A stretch of 64,000 bases of DNA from Lysinibacillus sp. KCTC 33748 (lineage in GTDB: Bacteria > Bacillota > Bacilli > Bacillales_A > Planococcaceae): NCBI RefSeq assembly GCF_002237755.1, contig NZ_MWSJ01000017.1:35597-99596 (forward strand). Reading direction: 5' to 3'. The notes beneath the pieces were generated by a model that saw only the letters and a program-made list of their open reading frames with translations, was not told where the DNA came from and searched no databases. Of this stretch, positions 26,295-36,017 are shown one piece after another. The number at the start of each line of letters is the position of its first letter. Position 1 is the first letter of the stretch. Position numbers and translations under genes: made by a program.

Positions 26295-27863
26295 ATGAAA
26301 TCAAAACAGATAAAGTTAAAGTATTTAATCATGGGCGTTGCGATAGCTGCTTTTATCTTAACTGGTATTGGTAGCATTTGGAGTGGTTACCGAATGAACG
26401 TTGACTCGATTAAAGAGAATACGCTTGAAACGAATCGAGTCTATGCACAAAAATTAGCAACAACCGCTAGTTCTTATCTTGAAGAATCTTTTCAGATTTT
26501 AGGATATAGCGCCAGCTCGATAAAAACAAAAATGCATGATAACGATGCATTGATTCAGGAAACTGAACGTTTGAAAATGCAAAATGACATGTTTAACTCT
26601 GTGCTGATCACAAATGCAGAAGGTCTTGTACTATCTATATCACCACCATCTGAAGAAGTACTAGGTGAAGTTTTAACATCTGTTGGAGCCAGTGAGGCTT
26701 TATCTAAAAAGAAACCTCTTGTCTCAAAGCCTTATAAGGGGATGACGGGGCGTCTCCTTATTTTTATATCGTATCCTATATTTTCAGAGACAAATGAATA
26801 TTTAGGAATGGTATCTGGGACAATTTATTTAAAAGAACGAAATGTTTTTAATGCTTTACTTGGAGAGCATTATTATCATGATGGGTCATATGTGTATGTA
26901 GTTGATTCGGATGGGCGCGTTATTTATCATCAGGACCCAAGCCGCGTTAATGATATCGTTATTGATAATAAAGTTGTTCAATCAGTGATTTCTGGGAAAA
27001 ACGGGGCTATTCAAGTAGTAAATACTAAAGGAGTAGAAATGCTTGCTGGTTTTAGTACCGTACCTTTAACGGGTTGGGGAGTAGTTGCTCAAAGGCCGAT
27101 TGATGTAGCATTAGCTCCTTCATTTGATAGAGTACAGGAAGTTGCTATAAAATCCATTCCGCTTATGCTCATTTCAATTTTAATTGTCCTTTGGGCGGCA
27201 GCACGTATTGCAAATCCCTTACAGCAATTAGCTACTTTAACAGAGGAGAGCATGGATTCGAAAAATGTAGAAGGCTTGAAATCTGTACGTAGTTGGTATT
27301 TTGAAGCGCATTATCTTAAAAGCGCTCTCATTCGGAGTTTAACATTTTTACAGGGACAGGTATCCTTTTTTAAAGATCAATCTACAACAGATCCGCTAAC
27401 AGGTGTAACCAATCGTCGCACAATGGATGCGATGCTAGCGGAGTGGCTTGACAACAAGTTGCCACATGCCCTCATTCTACTTGATTTAGATCATTTTAAA
27501 AGTGTGAATGATACGTATGGTCATGCAGTAGGTGATAAGGTTTTACAATTTTTAGCTCAAAATATGAAAGCTGTTGCTCGTGATGGAGATGTTTGCTGTC
27601 GCTACGGTGGTGAGGAATTTGTTATGTTATTGCCAACTACTACAGCTGTGGAAGCGGCACAGGTGGCAGAACAACTACGGGATATGTTGGCGCATACTAT
27701 AAGTCCTTGTGGTCGTCCAGTTACATTATCTGCAGGTGTTGCCGTGTATCCACAAATGGCAGATACGACAGAAAAGTTAATAGAAGCAGCGGATGGTGCG
27801 CTGTATCTTGCAAAACAAGCAGGACGAAATCAAGTCATAGTAGCAGAGCAAAAAAATAAATAA
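26295..27863 (+). CDS. Membrane diguanylate cyclase with extracellular Cache sensor
   Basis: 522-residue c-di-GMP synthase. TM1 is at about residues 9-31, an extracellular double-Cache-like sensor covers about 32-288 (SGTIYLKERNVF, DGSYVYVVDSDGRVIYHQDP, TGWGVVAQRPI), TM2 is about 293-312, and a C-terminal GGDEF domain follows (TTDPLTGVTNRRTMD start). The active site is GGEEF (near 438), preceded by the inhibitory I-site RxxD as RDGD at the standard five-residue distance. It should therefore be active and product-inhibited. ATG 26295 follows a modest AGGGGT site. Monocistronic. Confidence 0.93.
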   Translation: MKSKQIKLKYLIMGVAIAAFILTGIGSIWSGYRMNVDSIKENTLETNRVYAQKLATTASSYLEESFQILGYSASSIKTKMHDNDALIQETERLKMQNDMFNSVLITNAEGLVLSISPPSEEVLGEVLTSVGASEALSKKKPLVSKPYKGMTGRLLIFISYPIFSETNEYLGMVSGTIYLKERNVFNALLGEHYYHDGSYVYVVDSDGRVIYHQDPSRVNDIVIDNKVVQSVISGKNGAIQVVNTKGVEMLAGFSTVPLTGWGVVAQRPIDVALAPSFDRVQEVAIKSIPLMLISILIVLWAAARIANPLQQLATLTEESMDSKNVEGLKSVRSWYFEAHYLKSALIRSLTFLQGQVSFFKDQSTTDPLTGVTNRRTMDAMLAEWLDNKLPHALILLDLDHFKSVNDTYGHAVGDKVLQFLAQNMKAVARDGDVCCRYGGEEFVMLLPTTTAVEAAQVAEQLRDMLAHTISPCGRPVTLSAGVAVYPQMADTTEKLIEAADGALYLAKQAGRNQVIVAEQKNK

Positions 27864-28128
27864 AAATTTTTTTTGGAATAAGCATACATTTCTAATTTTG
27901 GGGTACATGATTAATGCAACGATCATTTGGGCAAGCTATTTTTAAGTCATTCCCCATATGACTTATCAAACATGTTCAAAATGATACGTAAACTCGGGAC
28001 ACATCTCTCGATCGACTTGACAAGATGCAAGGTTATCCCCCTTTCCCTTATGACATCACAAGTACATCTAGATGTATGCCTATATATCGTTAAAAGCCAA
28101 GCGAGCACCGATGCTCCTTGGCTTTTTT
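27864..28128 (+). ncRNA. Possible small RNA ending in a strong terminator
   Basis: No gene is supported here. Hairpins ATGAT/ATCAT (about 27907-27925) and AAGTCAT/ATGACTT (27944-27950 with 27958-27964) and the perfect palindrome TACATCTAGATGTA (28063-28076) precede a very strong terminator (28092-28128): AAAAGCCAAG, inner GAGCA/TGCTC stem, CTTGGCTTTTTT. A 70-codon frame at 27927-28139 runs through the terminator and is not called. It could simply be the long 3' UTR of the cyclase gene. Confidence 0.35.
28092..28128 (+). terminator. Strong two-part terminator
   Basis: AAAAGCCAAG (28092-28101), GAGCA (28103-28107), CCGA loop, TGCTC (28112-28116), CTTGGCTTTT (28117-28126), then T. Confidence 0.92.
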
Positions 28129-28270
28129 ATGTTGGGTGAGGGGGAAAAGGAAATATATAAAAGATAAAGGATTGATTAGTAGTGCAATTTGGATGGCTGT
28201 AAGTGTACAGTGTCTAAGATAGTTCTTTTGATTCATCTCAAAGGTTGGAACAAAACGTATGCCATTGTAT

Positions 28271-28585
28271 AAGTTGATCTTCGTTACGACTGGGCGACTC
28301 CTTGGGGATCAGCAATAGAGGAACGAAGGCTAAAACCATCACATCCTGTGATAACGCCTTCGTGACCAATATCGGTGCTGTTGCTGCGCTTTCGCACAAA
28401 CAAAACCAAAACCCTCTGCTGCCGCTTCGTTAGCACTACGCTTTCGCGCAAAAAACATCTGTTGGCCCGAGACCCTGGAGCGCAGCGAAGCGGCTCATCG
28501 GACGCCCCAGGAAGCTCTGCTCTGCGCGAAAGCGAAGCGTCAGCGGCAAAGCGCCCAGTCGGAACGGAAATCAACCTCACGTTAT
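28271..28585 (+). repeat. Hairpin repeat copy C (longest type)
   Basis: About 315 bp with the same outer arms as copy B. After GGCGACTCCTTGGGG comes the nested hairpin module (GGAACGAAGGC, ATCACA/TGTGAT palindrome, GCCTTCGTGACC). A further ~100-bp stretch rich in GCTTTCGC/GCGAAAGC pairs follows, then the common GACCCTGGAGCGCAGC and AAGCGGCTCATCGGACGCCC block. Minus-strand open frames across it are by-products of the repeat. Confidence 0.85.
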
Positions 28586-28741
28586 GATGGTGAACATTTT
28601 ATCTTTCTATTTATTGTTAACAATTTTATTCCATTAATTTAGATTTATCTATGAAGGTTCACTATCTACCTGTCGATATAAAGGGTATGATGAAAATGAT
28701 AGTTTGAACGTATCAAATACATAGATGAAAGGAAGAGTGGG

Positions 28742-31700
28742 ATGGATAAAACAAAAATCCAAAAAGTGAACAAAGCACTTATAGCAACGGTTTTTGCTAC
28801 TAGTGGGATTGCTGTTGTAGTGCCACCACCACAAAAGGCGGCTGCGGCTTCTTCACCATTTACAGATGTTGACCCATATTCAAGTCATTATGACGACATT
28901 TTAAAATTATATAATCAAGGTGCGATTAATGGGTATGCAGACAATACTTTTCGACCAAATCAAAGTGTAACACGTGGTCAGGCGGCAAAGATGCTGGCGA
29001 CTGTTTTAAAATTAGATTTGAGAAATGTACAAGATCCATATTTAAAAGACGTTCCGAAAAGTAGTGAATATTACAAGTATATAGCTGCTCTACAAAATGC
29101 AGGAATCATGTCGGGCTATTCAAATGGAACATTTATGCCTAATGAAGTGATGACGCGCGGGCAATTAGCGAAAATTTTAGTGCTTGGCTTTAAATTAGAG
29201 GTAGCCTCTAATTACAACAATAGTTTCAAAGATGTAACTAGCGAAACAAGCAACGCTATCTATATCCAAAGTTTAGTAGATTCAAAGATTACGGAAGGGA
29301 CAACGTCTGTCACTTTCTCACCACATAATGCGGTTACACGTGGACAATTCGCATCTTTTATTGTGCGTTCACAAGAGAAAAAAGGGAATGCCACAACTTT
29401 CAAAATTACAAATGTTGAAGACGATACTGTCTACATAAATGGCGATCCATACTCAGTATCACAAAGTCTCTCGCATATTTTTAACGAAGATAATGCACCT
29501 GTATTAAAAGACGCGCTAATTGAAGGGGACTTTTCAGGCAAAACTATTCGCTCGGTATCAAAGCTAACATTGAATGCAAGTGGGACAAGCTCAAGGTCAC
29601 TAGAGTTCGATGGCGATCGTAAGTCCTTCGGTGCGACAATCGTTGTTAATGGAAACTATATTGAATTCTCAAATATTACATTAACTGGTACAATGCTTGT
29701 CAACGAAACGGTACGTCCACCTTTACAGTTAGACTTTTCCTACTATAAGCCATTATCTCTTGGCCGTATAGCAAGCACCAATACTGCATTTATCAACTGG
29801 TCTAATCCAGATAATCCAAATGATGAAGGCTCATCTAATAACGGTTCGACAACAGATATTCAAGATTGGGCAGATCAGAATTCCAACAAAAATCCTGATA
29901 AAAACAAGCCGTTTGAGAACTGGTCTAAAGATAAAGTGACGATGAAAAATGTTGAAAAACATATTGAATTTTATAACAGCACTGTATCGCGCATAGTTGT
30001 CGCTCAAAGCGGTACAAAAATCGAAACAAATATGAAGCTACCACGTGTAGACATCATCGGGACTGTTCGTGAATTTGAGATTCAAGGAAATATCGGTACA
30101 CTAAACCTTGATACAGAAACGAAGCTGACAATTTACGGAGATAGCAACATCGACTGGATTAACTACAATAGCTATACAGATTTAGAGCTGTATATAGATG
30201 GTCGTATAGGTGTTCTGTATGTTGATAATGTATACGGTTGGGTTGATATTGGAGATTACACGTATATTGACAAAGTGATTATACCGAAGGGCGAGGGACC
30301 GAATAATATCTTCGACGACTTCTTAGAGGATAAAGATAATATCGGCAATATTGTAGATGAAGACGGTAAACCGGTTGATAAAGACGATATTGATAAACAA
30401 GATCCAGCTGATAAAACAAAACCGTTAATCGACATTACGAATGTAACAGTTTTAAGTGGTAGTGAGACACAGGTAGATTTCACTTCAGATAAAGTTGGAA
30501 CTTACTACTATATTGTTCGTGAAAAAGGCGCCGATGCACCAACGAAAAAAGAAATGGTAAATCGCATTTCTACTGACAATGCAGCACATGGAACAAGCGC
30601 AGCAGTGAATGGCAAAAACACTATTAAAATCACTAATTTAGGTGAGAAAAAAGAATATGTTGTTTATGTGATGGTCGTTGATGGAGCGAAAAATGCTTCG
30701 GATATTAAATCAAAACCATTCCAAATGAAAGATGGAACACCGCCAGTTGTTAAAGATTTAAAAGTAAACCCTCTACATGGCGGAAAACGTGCAGAGTTTA
30801 CATTTACAGCAAGTGAACCAGGAGACTATTACTACTACGTACGTAAAAAGACGTCAGCAGCCGATCCAACAACCGCAGATATTGTTGCTAAACCAACAGG
30901 TAATGGAAAGGCAGTTGCAGGAAAACTTGCAATTACTGAAATTCTAACAGGATTAGATGCTAAAACGGAATATCAACTTTATGTAGTGATGAAGGATGAT
31001 TCAGGCAATTATTCAAAAGATCCTGCTGCAGTGAAGGAATTTACAACGGGAGAACTTGATAATATCAATCCGTATGTGGAGCAAGGAAAGCTAGTAAGGA
31101 AGAGTAACAATCAGTTTGAGTTAACTGTGAACGAAGCATTAGATCCAGAAAGTGCTAACGACGTTAACAATTATTTATTAACCGGTACAGTTATTGTTAA
31201 TGTAACGGGAGAAAAGGGAATTAAACCATCAGCTGTAGAGTATAAACCAGGAGACAAGAAAGTATTGTTAACTATTCCATCTGATACAGGGTTTGTTAAT
31301 GGTGATACATTACGTGTAACGGTGTTACCTGGTGTTATAGATTTAGCGGGCAATGTATTTGAAAATACGAATACAGTGAAGCCAGGCGACCCTATTCGTA
31401 ACTATGCGGAATATAAACACGAAGATAATGTGAAGCCTACTATAAAAATAGGAAACATAGTAAACAAAGCTGATGAATCCGATGGTTTCCGTCGAGCAGA
31501 AATCGAATTCGAGCCGAATAAGGCCGGTACTTATTACTATATGATACTACCTGATACAGTAGTCGATAATGGTGAGACGAAGACTTTCAAACAGTATTTA
31601 ACAGATCATAATATTACAGAACGTGATTTTACTAATGAATTTGCAGGTGATTCTAATAAATCTGGTTACTTCCAAATTGGTGGAAAAGATATCTATATTC

Positions 31701-33124
31701 AACGTGGTTCAGGCACGGCAGATTTAGAAACAACTACACAAAAATTCCCTGTATCTGTTGAACAAAATAAACTGGATCCATTTAATAGTTACTCTGTTTA
31801 CATGGTACTAAAAGATCGTGGTGGAGAGCTCTCTAAGATATCCGATTCTAAGAAAGTATTTGAAGATACCAAAGCACCTTTAATTCGTGATTTAGAGATT
31901 AAGCCAAAGAAAGATATAGATACAGAAGCAACAATTAGCTTTGAAACGGATGAAACAGCAATAGTTCATTACTGGTTTGTTGAAAAAAGAATTAGAGATA
32001 AGGATGGAAAATTAATTGACAATCCAGATGCTAAATTAACTGCGCCAGCAGATGAAAAATATTTAGAAACAAAGCTTAAAACTAGTCCATCCATTGAAAA
32101 AACAGGAAAAGGTCTTTCAGGAACAGTAGATGCGAAAGGAGTAAAATTAAAGCCACATACTGAATATGTAGTTTACGTTGGAGTAGAGGATACACCTGGT
32201 AACTTCACGATTTATAAGGCGAACGATTCGTATAATGACCATGATAAATCAGCAACAGGCTTGATGAAACAAGACTTTTACTCTGATGGTACACCACCAA
32301 GCATTGGTATGACGTCTCCTCTGGACAATAAAAAGTATCCAGGACTTATCTACCGCAATAATGATGATACATTCACTATCACGTTTAGTGAAACGATTAT
32401 GCGTGATGAGAACGGTAAATCAAGCCTTGTAGGTACAGATGATAAAGTTGTTGTTGGTTTGGCAGATATCTTAAAGATTACTGCAAAAGACGCGAATGAC
32501 AATGATATTGATGTTACAGACAAATACGAACCTGTGTCTTATACAGTAGGAACAGATACTACAAAAGAAAGTAAACTCATCATTAAACCGAAATTACAAA
32601 GTGACGCTAATAAAACAATTACTGTAACAATGAATGATAAAACTCGAGACTTTGTAATTTCAGGCTATGAAGGACATAAGTTCATTAATACTGGTAAATA
32701 TCTATATAGAACATTGGATTCGAAGTTTATGGAAATTAAACTTAGCTACCTTAATTCGCCAGGTGACGATAGAAAAGTTCAAGCGACATTCGATTTGTTG
32801 AGCTATGCTAAACAATTTTATGAAAAAGGCGAATTACTGAAGTACTACTACGTATCAGATTCAGTAGGAATGGATTCTGATACTATTAAAGGGAGATTAC
32901 CAGCAGAGGTAATTGATATGGTTATGAATGGTTCAAACAGTTCATTAGCAACAGGAACAGGAACGATTGCGACAGATGTTGCTCGTATTACAAGAGAGCT
33001 AACGCATCCAGCCAAATTCTTTAACGGTGACTGGGTAACAATTGTGTTAGAAGATAAGTATGGTAATTTCCATAAGTTTTATGCGAAGGTTGGCTATAAG
33101 GACCCTGTCATAACAACGCCATAA
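28742..33124 (+). CDS. SLH-domain surface protein, 1460 residues
   Basis: Secreted cell-surface protein. Signal peptide about residues 1-36 (cleavage near KAAAASS). Three S-layer homology domains (about 39-85, 95-145 and 155-205: FTDVDPYSSHY...NGYADNTFRPNQSVTRGQ; GYSNGTFMPNEVMTRGQ; TFSPHNAVTRGQF) should bind pyruvylated wall polysaccharide. Residues ~218-560 resemble the N-terminal domain of the protein at 41713-43623. An acidic linker is followed by several ~100-residue Ig/Fn3-like repeats (PLIDITNVTV...; PPVVKDLKVNP...; KPTIKIGNIVN...; APLIRDLEIKP...) with YYYIVREKG- and YYYYVRKK-type strands. GGAAGAG precedes ATG 28742. Monocistronic with a strong terminator. Confidence 0.92.
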   Translation: MDKTKIQKVNKALIATVFATSGIAVVVPPPQKAAAASSPFTDVDPYSSHYDDILKLYNQGAINGYADNTFRPNQSVTRGQAAKMLATVLKLDLRNVQDPYLKDVPKSSEYYKYIAALQNAGIMSGYSNGTFMPNEVMTRGQLAKILVLGFKLEVASNYNNSFKDVTSETSNAIYIQSLVDSKITEGTTSVTFSPHNAVTRGQFASFIVRSQEKKGNATTFKITNVEDDTVYINGDPYSVSQSLSHIFNEDNAPVLKDALIEGDFSGKTIRSVSKLTLNASGTSSRSLEFDGDRKSFGATIVVNGNYIEFSNITLTGTMLVNETVRPPLQLDFSYYKPLSLGRIASTNTAFINWSNPDNPNDEGSSNNGSTTDIQDWADQNSNKNPDKNKPFENWSKDKVTMKNVEKHIEFYNSTVSRIVVAQSGTKIETNMKLPRVDIIGTVREFEIQGNIGTLNLDTETKLTIYGDSNIDWINYNSYTDLELYIDGRIGVLYVDNVYGWVDIGDYTYIDKVIIPKGEGPNNIFDDFLEDKDNIGNIVDEDGKPVDKDDIDKQDPADKTKPLIDITNVTVLSGSETQVDFTSDKVGTYYYIVREKGADAPTKKEMVNRISTDNAAHGTSAAVNGKNTIKITNLGEKKEYVVYVMVVDGAKNASDIKSKPFQMKDGTPPVVKDLKVNPLHGGKRAEFTFTASEPGDYYYYVRKKTSAADPTTADIVAKPTGNGKAVAGKLAITEILTGLDAKTEYQLYVVMKDDSGNYSKDPAAVKEFTTGELDNINPYVEQGKLVRKSNNQFELTVNEALDPESANDVNNYLLTGTVIVNVTGEKGIKPSAVEYKPGDKKVLLTIPSDTGFVNGDTLRVTVLPGVIDLAGNVFENTNTVKPGDPIRNYAEYKHEDNVKPTIKIGNIVNKADESDGFRRAEIEFEPNKAGTYYYMILPDTVVDNGETKTFKQYLTDHNITERDFTNEFAGDSNKSGYFQIGGKDIYIQRGSGTADLETTTQKFPVSVEQNKLDPFNSYSVYMVLKDRGGELSKISDSKKVFEDTKAPLIRDLEIKPKKDIDTEATISFETDETAIVHYWFVEKRIRDKDGKLIDNPDAKLTAPADEKYLETKLKTSPSIEKTGKGLSGTVDAKGVKLKPHTEYVVYVGVEDTPGNFTIYKANDSYNDHDKSATGLMKQDFYSDGTPPSIGMTSPLDNKKYPGLIYRNNDDTFTITFSETIMRDENGKSSLVGTDDKVVVGLADILKITAKDANDNDIDVTDKYEPVSYTVGTDTTKESKLIIKPKLQSDANKTITVTMNDKTRDFVISGYEGHKFINTGKYLYRTLDSKFMEIKLSYLNSPGDDRKVQATFDLLSYAKQFYEKGELLKYYYVSDSVGMDSDTIKGRLPAEVIDMVMNGSNSSLATGTGTIATDVARITRELTHPAKFFNGDWVTIVLEDKYGNFHKFYAKVGYKDPVITTP

Positions 33125-33130
33125 GTAAAT

Positions 33131-33170
33131 GAAAACCAAGTGGTCATATAAAGACCACTTGGTTTTCATT
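33131..33170 (+). terminator. Terminator of the SLH protein gene
   Basis: A perfect 15-bp stem (33131-33145 with 33153-33167, arm GAAAACCAAGTGGTC) with a 7-nt loop; the tail is only moderately T-rich. Confidence 0.85.
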
Positions 33171-33300
33171 TTGATAATAGATATTCAATTACTTATTTCT
33201 TAAAAATTTTTCAATCTTTTAGGATGAAAAACCTTCCTGGCTAAAAACTTAGCAGAAGGGCTGTTGTATATATATTTAATAGGCATTTCGTTACCTCTAA

Positions 33301-33653
33301 CTACAACGCTGTATACCCACCATCCACAGTAAACACGCCTCCTGTAAAAGAAGAAGCCTCTGATGCTAGATATAGCGCAATACCTCCTAGTTCATCCGGT
33401 GTTCCAGGTCTGCCCATAGGGGTTAAGTTCATCCAAGTATCAATCATGTCACCACCTTGTTCAAAATAATGCTTTGTCAGCTCTGTTTTCATGTATCCGG
33501 GAGCAATTGTATTCACTTTGATATTATGCTTCGCCCATTCCATTGCTAAACTTTTCGTAAGCATAATCACGCCTGCTTTGGATGCATTATAGGAGGATTG
33601 GCATTGAGGGGTATTAGCAATGATGCCAGACATGGAGGATATGTTTACGATTG
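33301..33653 (-). pseudogene. Truncated short-chain dehydrogenase (C-terminal part only)
   Basis: C-terminal ~117 residues of a classical SDR close to gluconate 5-dehydrogenase or sugar-alcohol dehydrogenases. The frame extends upstream of the ATG at 33633 through SIVNISSMSG, so the active-site Ser strand is present, along with SSYNASKAGVIMLTKS (Tyr/Lys) and the end FTGGVFTVDGGY. The N-terminal Rossmann half with the NAD-binding glycines is missing. Homology stops at about 33653, where the opposite-strand DeoR remnant begins. Not expected to be active. Confidence 0.85.
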
Positions 33654-34359
33654 AAAAGAAAGTTTATGTTTCTGAACTAAGTCAAAAATTTTCGGTTACA
33701 GAGGAAACCATTCGAAGAGATCTTGAGAAATTAGATAAAAAGGGAATTGTATCAAGAACTTATGGAGGGCTGTAATAAACCGAAACGGCTCAGAGGATTT
33801 ACCTTTTAATACAAGGACCTCTCTTAATATAGATTTAAAAAAATCAATAGTTTCGAAAATACACCATCTGATTAAAGATGGAGATAAATTAATGGTTGAC
33901 CCTAGTTCGACAGCTTTTGAATTGATCAAAGCATTATATGATAAACAAGATTTAACGTTAATTACTAATTCCATAAAAATATTAAATGAGTTTAGCGATT
34001 CACACTTTCAAATTATTTCAACAGGGGGAGAGTTACGAAGAAAATCACTTTCCTTAGTTGGTCCTGCTGCAGAGGCTACTGTTGATAGATATTTTGCAGA
34101 TATTCATGTATTTAGCTGCAAGGGGATATCGCTGGAACATGGTATTACGGAATCTAATGAGCCGGAAGCGGAATTAAAAAAAATAATGCTTAAAAATTCT
34201 AAGATCAATCTCTTACTAGTAGATCAGACCAAATTTGATAAAGCAGCATTTTTAAAGCTTTTTGATTTTAGTGATATCGATGTTCTTGTAACAGACAAAA
34301 AACCATCCACAGAATGGATAGAGAAACTGAAAGCAAATGATGTCCAGCTAATTTATTGA
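33653..34359 (+). pseudogene. Broken DeoR-family sugar regulator (5' truncation plus frameshift)
   Basis: The reading begins at EKKVYVSELSQKFSVTEETI (HTH of DeoR regulators), lacking the first ~13 residues, then runs to TAA at 33773. One base is missing in the G run at 33767-33769; restoring it gives YGGAVINRNGSEDLPF in frame with the downstream open frame. The C-terminal sensor part is complete: DGDKLMVDPSSTAFEL, TNSIKILNEF, STGGELRRKSLSLVGPAAE and LLLVDQTKFDKAAF. It lies head-to-head with the SDR remnant at a single breakpoint, probably the residue of a deleted sugar-utilisation locus. Confidence 0.87.
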
Positions 34360-34543
34360 ATACTTAGTGTTGATTAATAAAATGAATTCGTCTAGATGTG
34401 AGAAGAAAGACCTAATAGCAAATCACCAGAAGTTAATTTTCCATTCGGCATCTACTTGATCGTTATAAATTTGTAGTGCTTTTTAATAAGAAACAAGTCT
34501 AATGCTTTATATAAAATCACTGATAGAAATGTATATTTCCATG

Positions 34544-34577
34544 AAAGACATCTCAAAATCTATTGAGGTGTCTTTTT
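34544..34577 (+). terminator. Orphan terminator downstream of the DeoR remnant
   Basis: AAAGACATCTCAA (34544-34556) pairs with TTGAGGTGTCTTT (34563-34575), followed by T. No intact gene directly precedes it. The rest of 34360-34775 shows no supportable gene. Confidence 0.75.
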
Positions 34578-34775
34578 TATGTTTTAAAATAAAATCCGTT
34601 AAACCGCATTATTATCCTTCTATCGGTAGAGAAGTAGAACTAAAAAATTTAAGATAACTATATTTCTAAATGAAAAAAAATTATCAAAAAATGAAAAGGG
34701 GATTTTAGATCAACATAGTGGATAGTTTCTTTGTTTTAAGAATTATAGGAAGTAATGAATGAAAGGGGAATGGAA

Positions 34776-35936
34776 ATGAAAAATTTTTGGGCATTTGTAA
34801 TAACAGGAATGCTATTAATCGTTACAACTACGGGATTTGCTCGTATGGCTTACGGTATTATATTACCTTTTATGCAGGAAGGGCTGTCATTAACTACAAC
34901 ACAGTCAGGTTTATTAGGCACGATGCTTTTTTTAGGCTATTTACTTACAGTAGGACTGTCTGGGGTGCTTACATTGCGTATTGGAGCGAAAAATGTGCTG
35001 TTGGTAGGCGGAGGCTTTGTTATTGCAGGTTTAGGGGGTCTAGTATTTGTCACGAACATTTGGTGGGCCGCTATAGCTTTATTTTTGGCTGGTGCTGGTA
35101 GTGCTCTTGTCTATACACCACTATTATCAATAGCAGTTAGCTCTTTCCCAAAGAAAAGAGGGACAGTGATGGGATTGCTAATGAGTGGTGCGGGAGTAGG
35201 AATGCTACTGTCTGGAGTACTTGTACCCTTTATGCTTCGACATTTTCCTGAGCTTGGCTGGCGAGGAGTATGGTTAGTATTTGCAGTAATCACAATGATA
35301 GTCGTGTTAGTTGCATTTTTTGTGATAAAGACACCGCATTCAACGGTTGAAAATGGTGCTGTACAAGAAAAAACTAGAGCCTGGAGAAGTAAAGAACTGT
35401 ATCTCATAGCTGGAATTTATTTTGCCGTCGGACTCGTTTATCTTATTCCGAATTTATATCAAACAAGCTATATGAAGGACATGGGGATTTCGAATACAGT
35501 GGCGGGCTCCATTTATGCTGTTGCAGGGATCGTTTCAATTGGCGGTGCGCCATTATGGGGGATGCTAGCGGATAAGATAGGCGTAAAAAAGGCATTAATG
35601 ACAGCGTTATTTTTATCAATTATTGGAAATGTTTTTCCGATGTTACTTCCTAATTTAATAGGATTTATCGTGTCTGCTATTATATGGGGTTCGTCTCTTG
35701 GAGGTGTCCTTGTGCTCATTCAAATGAAGGCAAGTCAAGAGGTATCGGCAATGTATGTGGCGTCAGCGATCGGCTTTATTTCTATCTTTTATGCTATCGG
35801 TCAAATGATTGGGCCTGGACTTGCAGGATGGCTTATAGAATATGCTGGGGGATATGCTACTGCTTATGGTTTTGGGGCTGCTATCTTCTTTTTATGTTTA
35901 CTACTATCAATGGTACTTACTACGAAAGAAAAATAG
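34776..35936 (+). CDS. MFS transporter, YbfB/YjiJ-like
   Basis: 386-residue 12-helix major facilitator. The first helix motif TTTGFARMAYGIILPFMQ, the LTTTQSGLLGTMLFLGYLL segment and the VMGLLMSGAGVGMLLSG segment match the YbfB/YjiJ subfamily. The central loop (HSTVENGAVQEKTRAWRSKE) separates the two six-helix halves. ATG 34776 lies 7 nt after AAGGGGA; upstream ATGs at 34755 and 34770 are worse placed. Substrate unknown. The AraC-type regulator follows 80 bp downstream. Confidence 0.85.
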   Translation: MKNFWAFVITGMLLIVTTTGFARMAYGIILPFMQEGLSLTTTQSGLLGTMLFLGYLLTVGLSGVLTLRIGAKNVLLVGGGFVIAGLGGLVFVTNIWWAAIALFLAGAGSALVYTPLLSIAVSSFPKKRGTVMGLLMSGAGVGMLLSGVLVPFMLRHFPELGWRGVWLVFAVITMIVVLVAFFVIKTPHSTVENGAVQEKTRAWRSKELYLIAGIYFAVGLVYLIPNLYQTSYMKDMGISNTVAGSIYAVAGIVSIGGAPLWGMLADKIGVKKALMTALFLSIIGNVFPMLLPNLIGFIVSAIIWGSSLGGVLVLIQMKASQEVSAMYVASAIGFISIFYAIGQMIGPGLAGWLIEYAGGYATAYGFGAAIFFLCLLLSMVLTTKEK

Positions 35937-35956
35937 CTTAATCGCTGTTCGTTTGC

Positions 35957-35988
35957 TATACTTTGGTTATGATTGATAATCATTCTCG
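35957..35988 (+). promoter_or_regulatory. Promoter -10 with Fur-like box before the AraC regulator gene
   Basis: TATACT at 35957-35962. TGATAATCATTCTCG at 35974-35988 matches the Bacillus Fur 7-1-7 motif (TGATAATNATTATCA) at all but two scored positions. It lies between the -10 and the start codon, where binding would block transcription. Confidence 0.6.
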
Positions 35989-36017
35989 ATTAAAACCGAA
36001 GGATGGTGACGAACACG

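Noticed and set aside
27927..28139. 70-codon frame after the diguanylate cyclase
   Set aside because: It runs through a strong intrinsic terminator and lacks a ribosome site.
28284..28580. 98-codon minus-strand frame across repeat copy C
   Set aside because: Same explanation: a by-product of the palindromic repeat, with no ribosome site.
28653..28679. Sigma-D promoter upstream of the SLH protein gene
   Set aside because: GTCGATAT resembles the -10, but the -35 region at the right distance matches only two of four bases.
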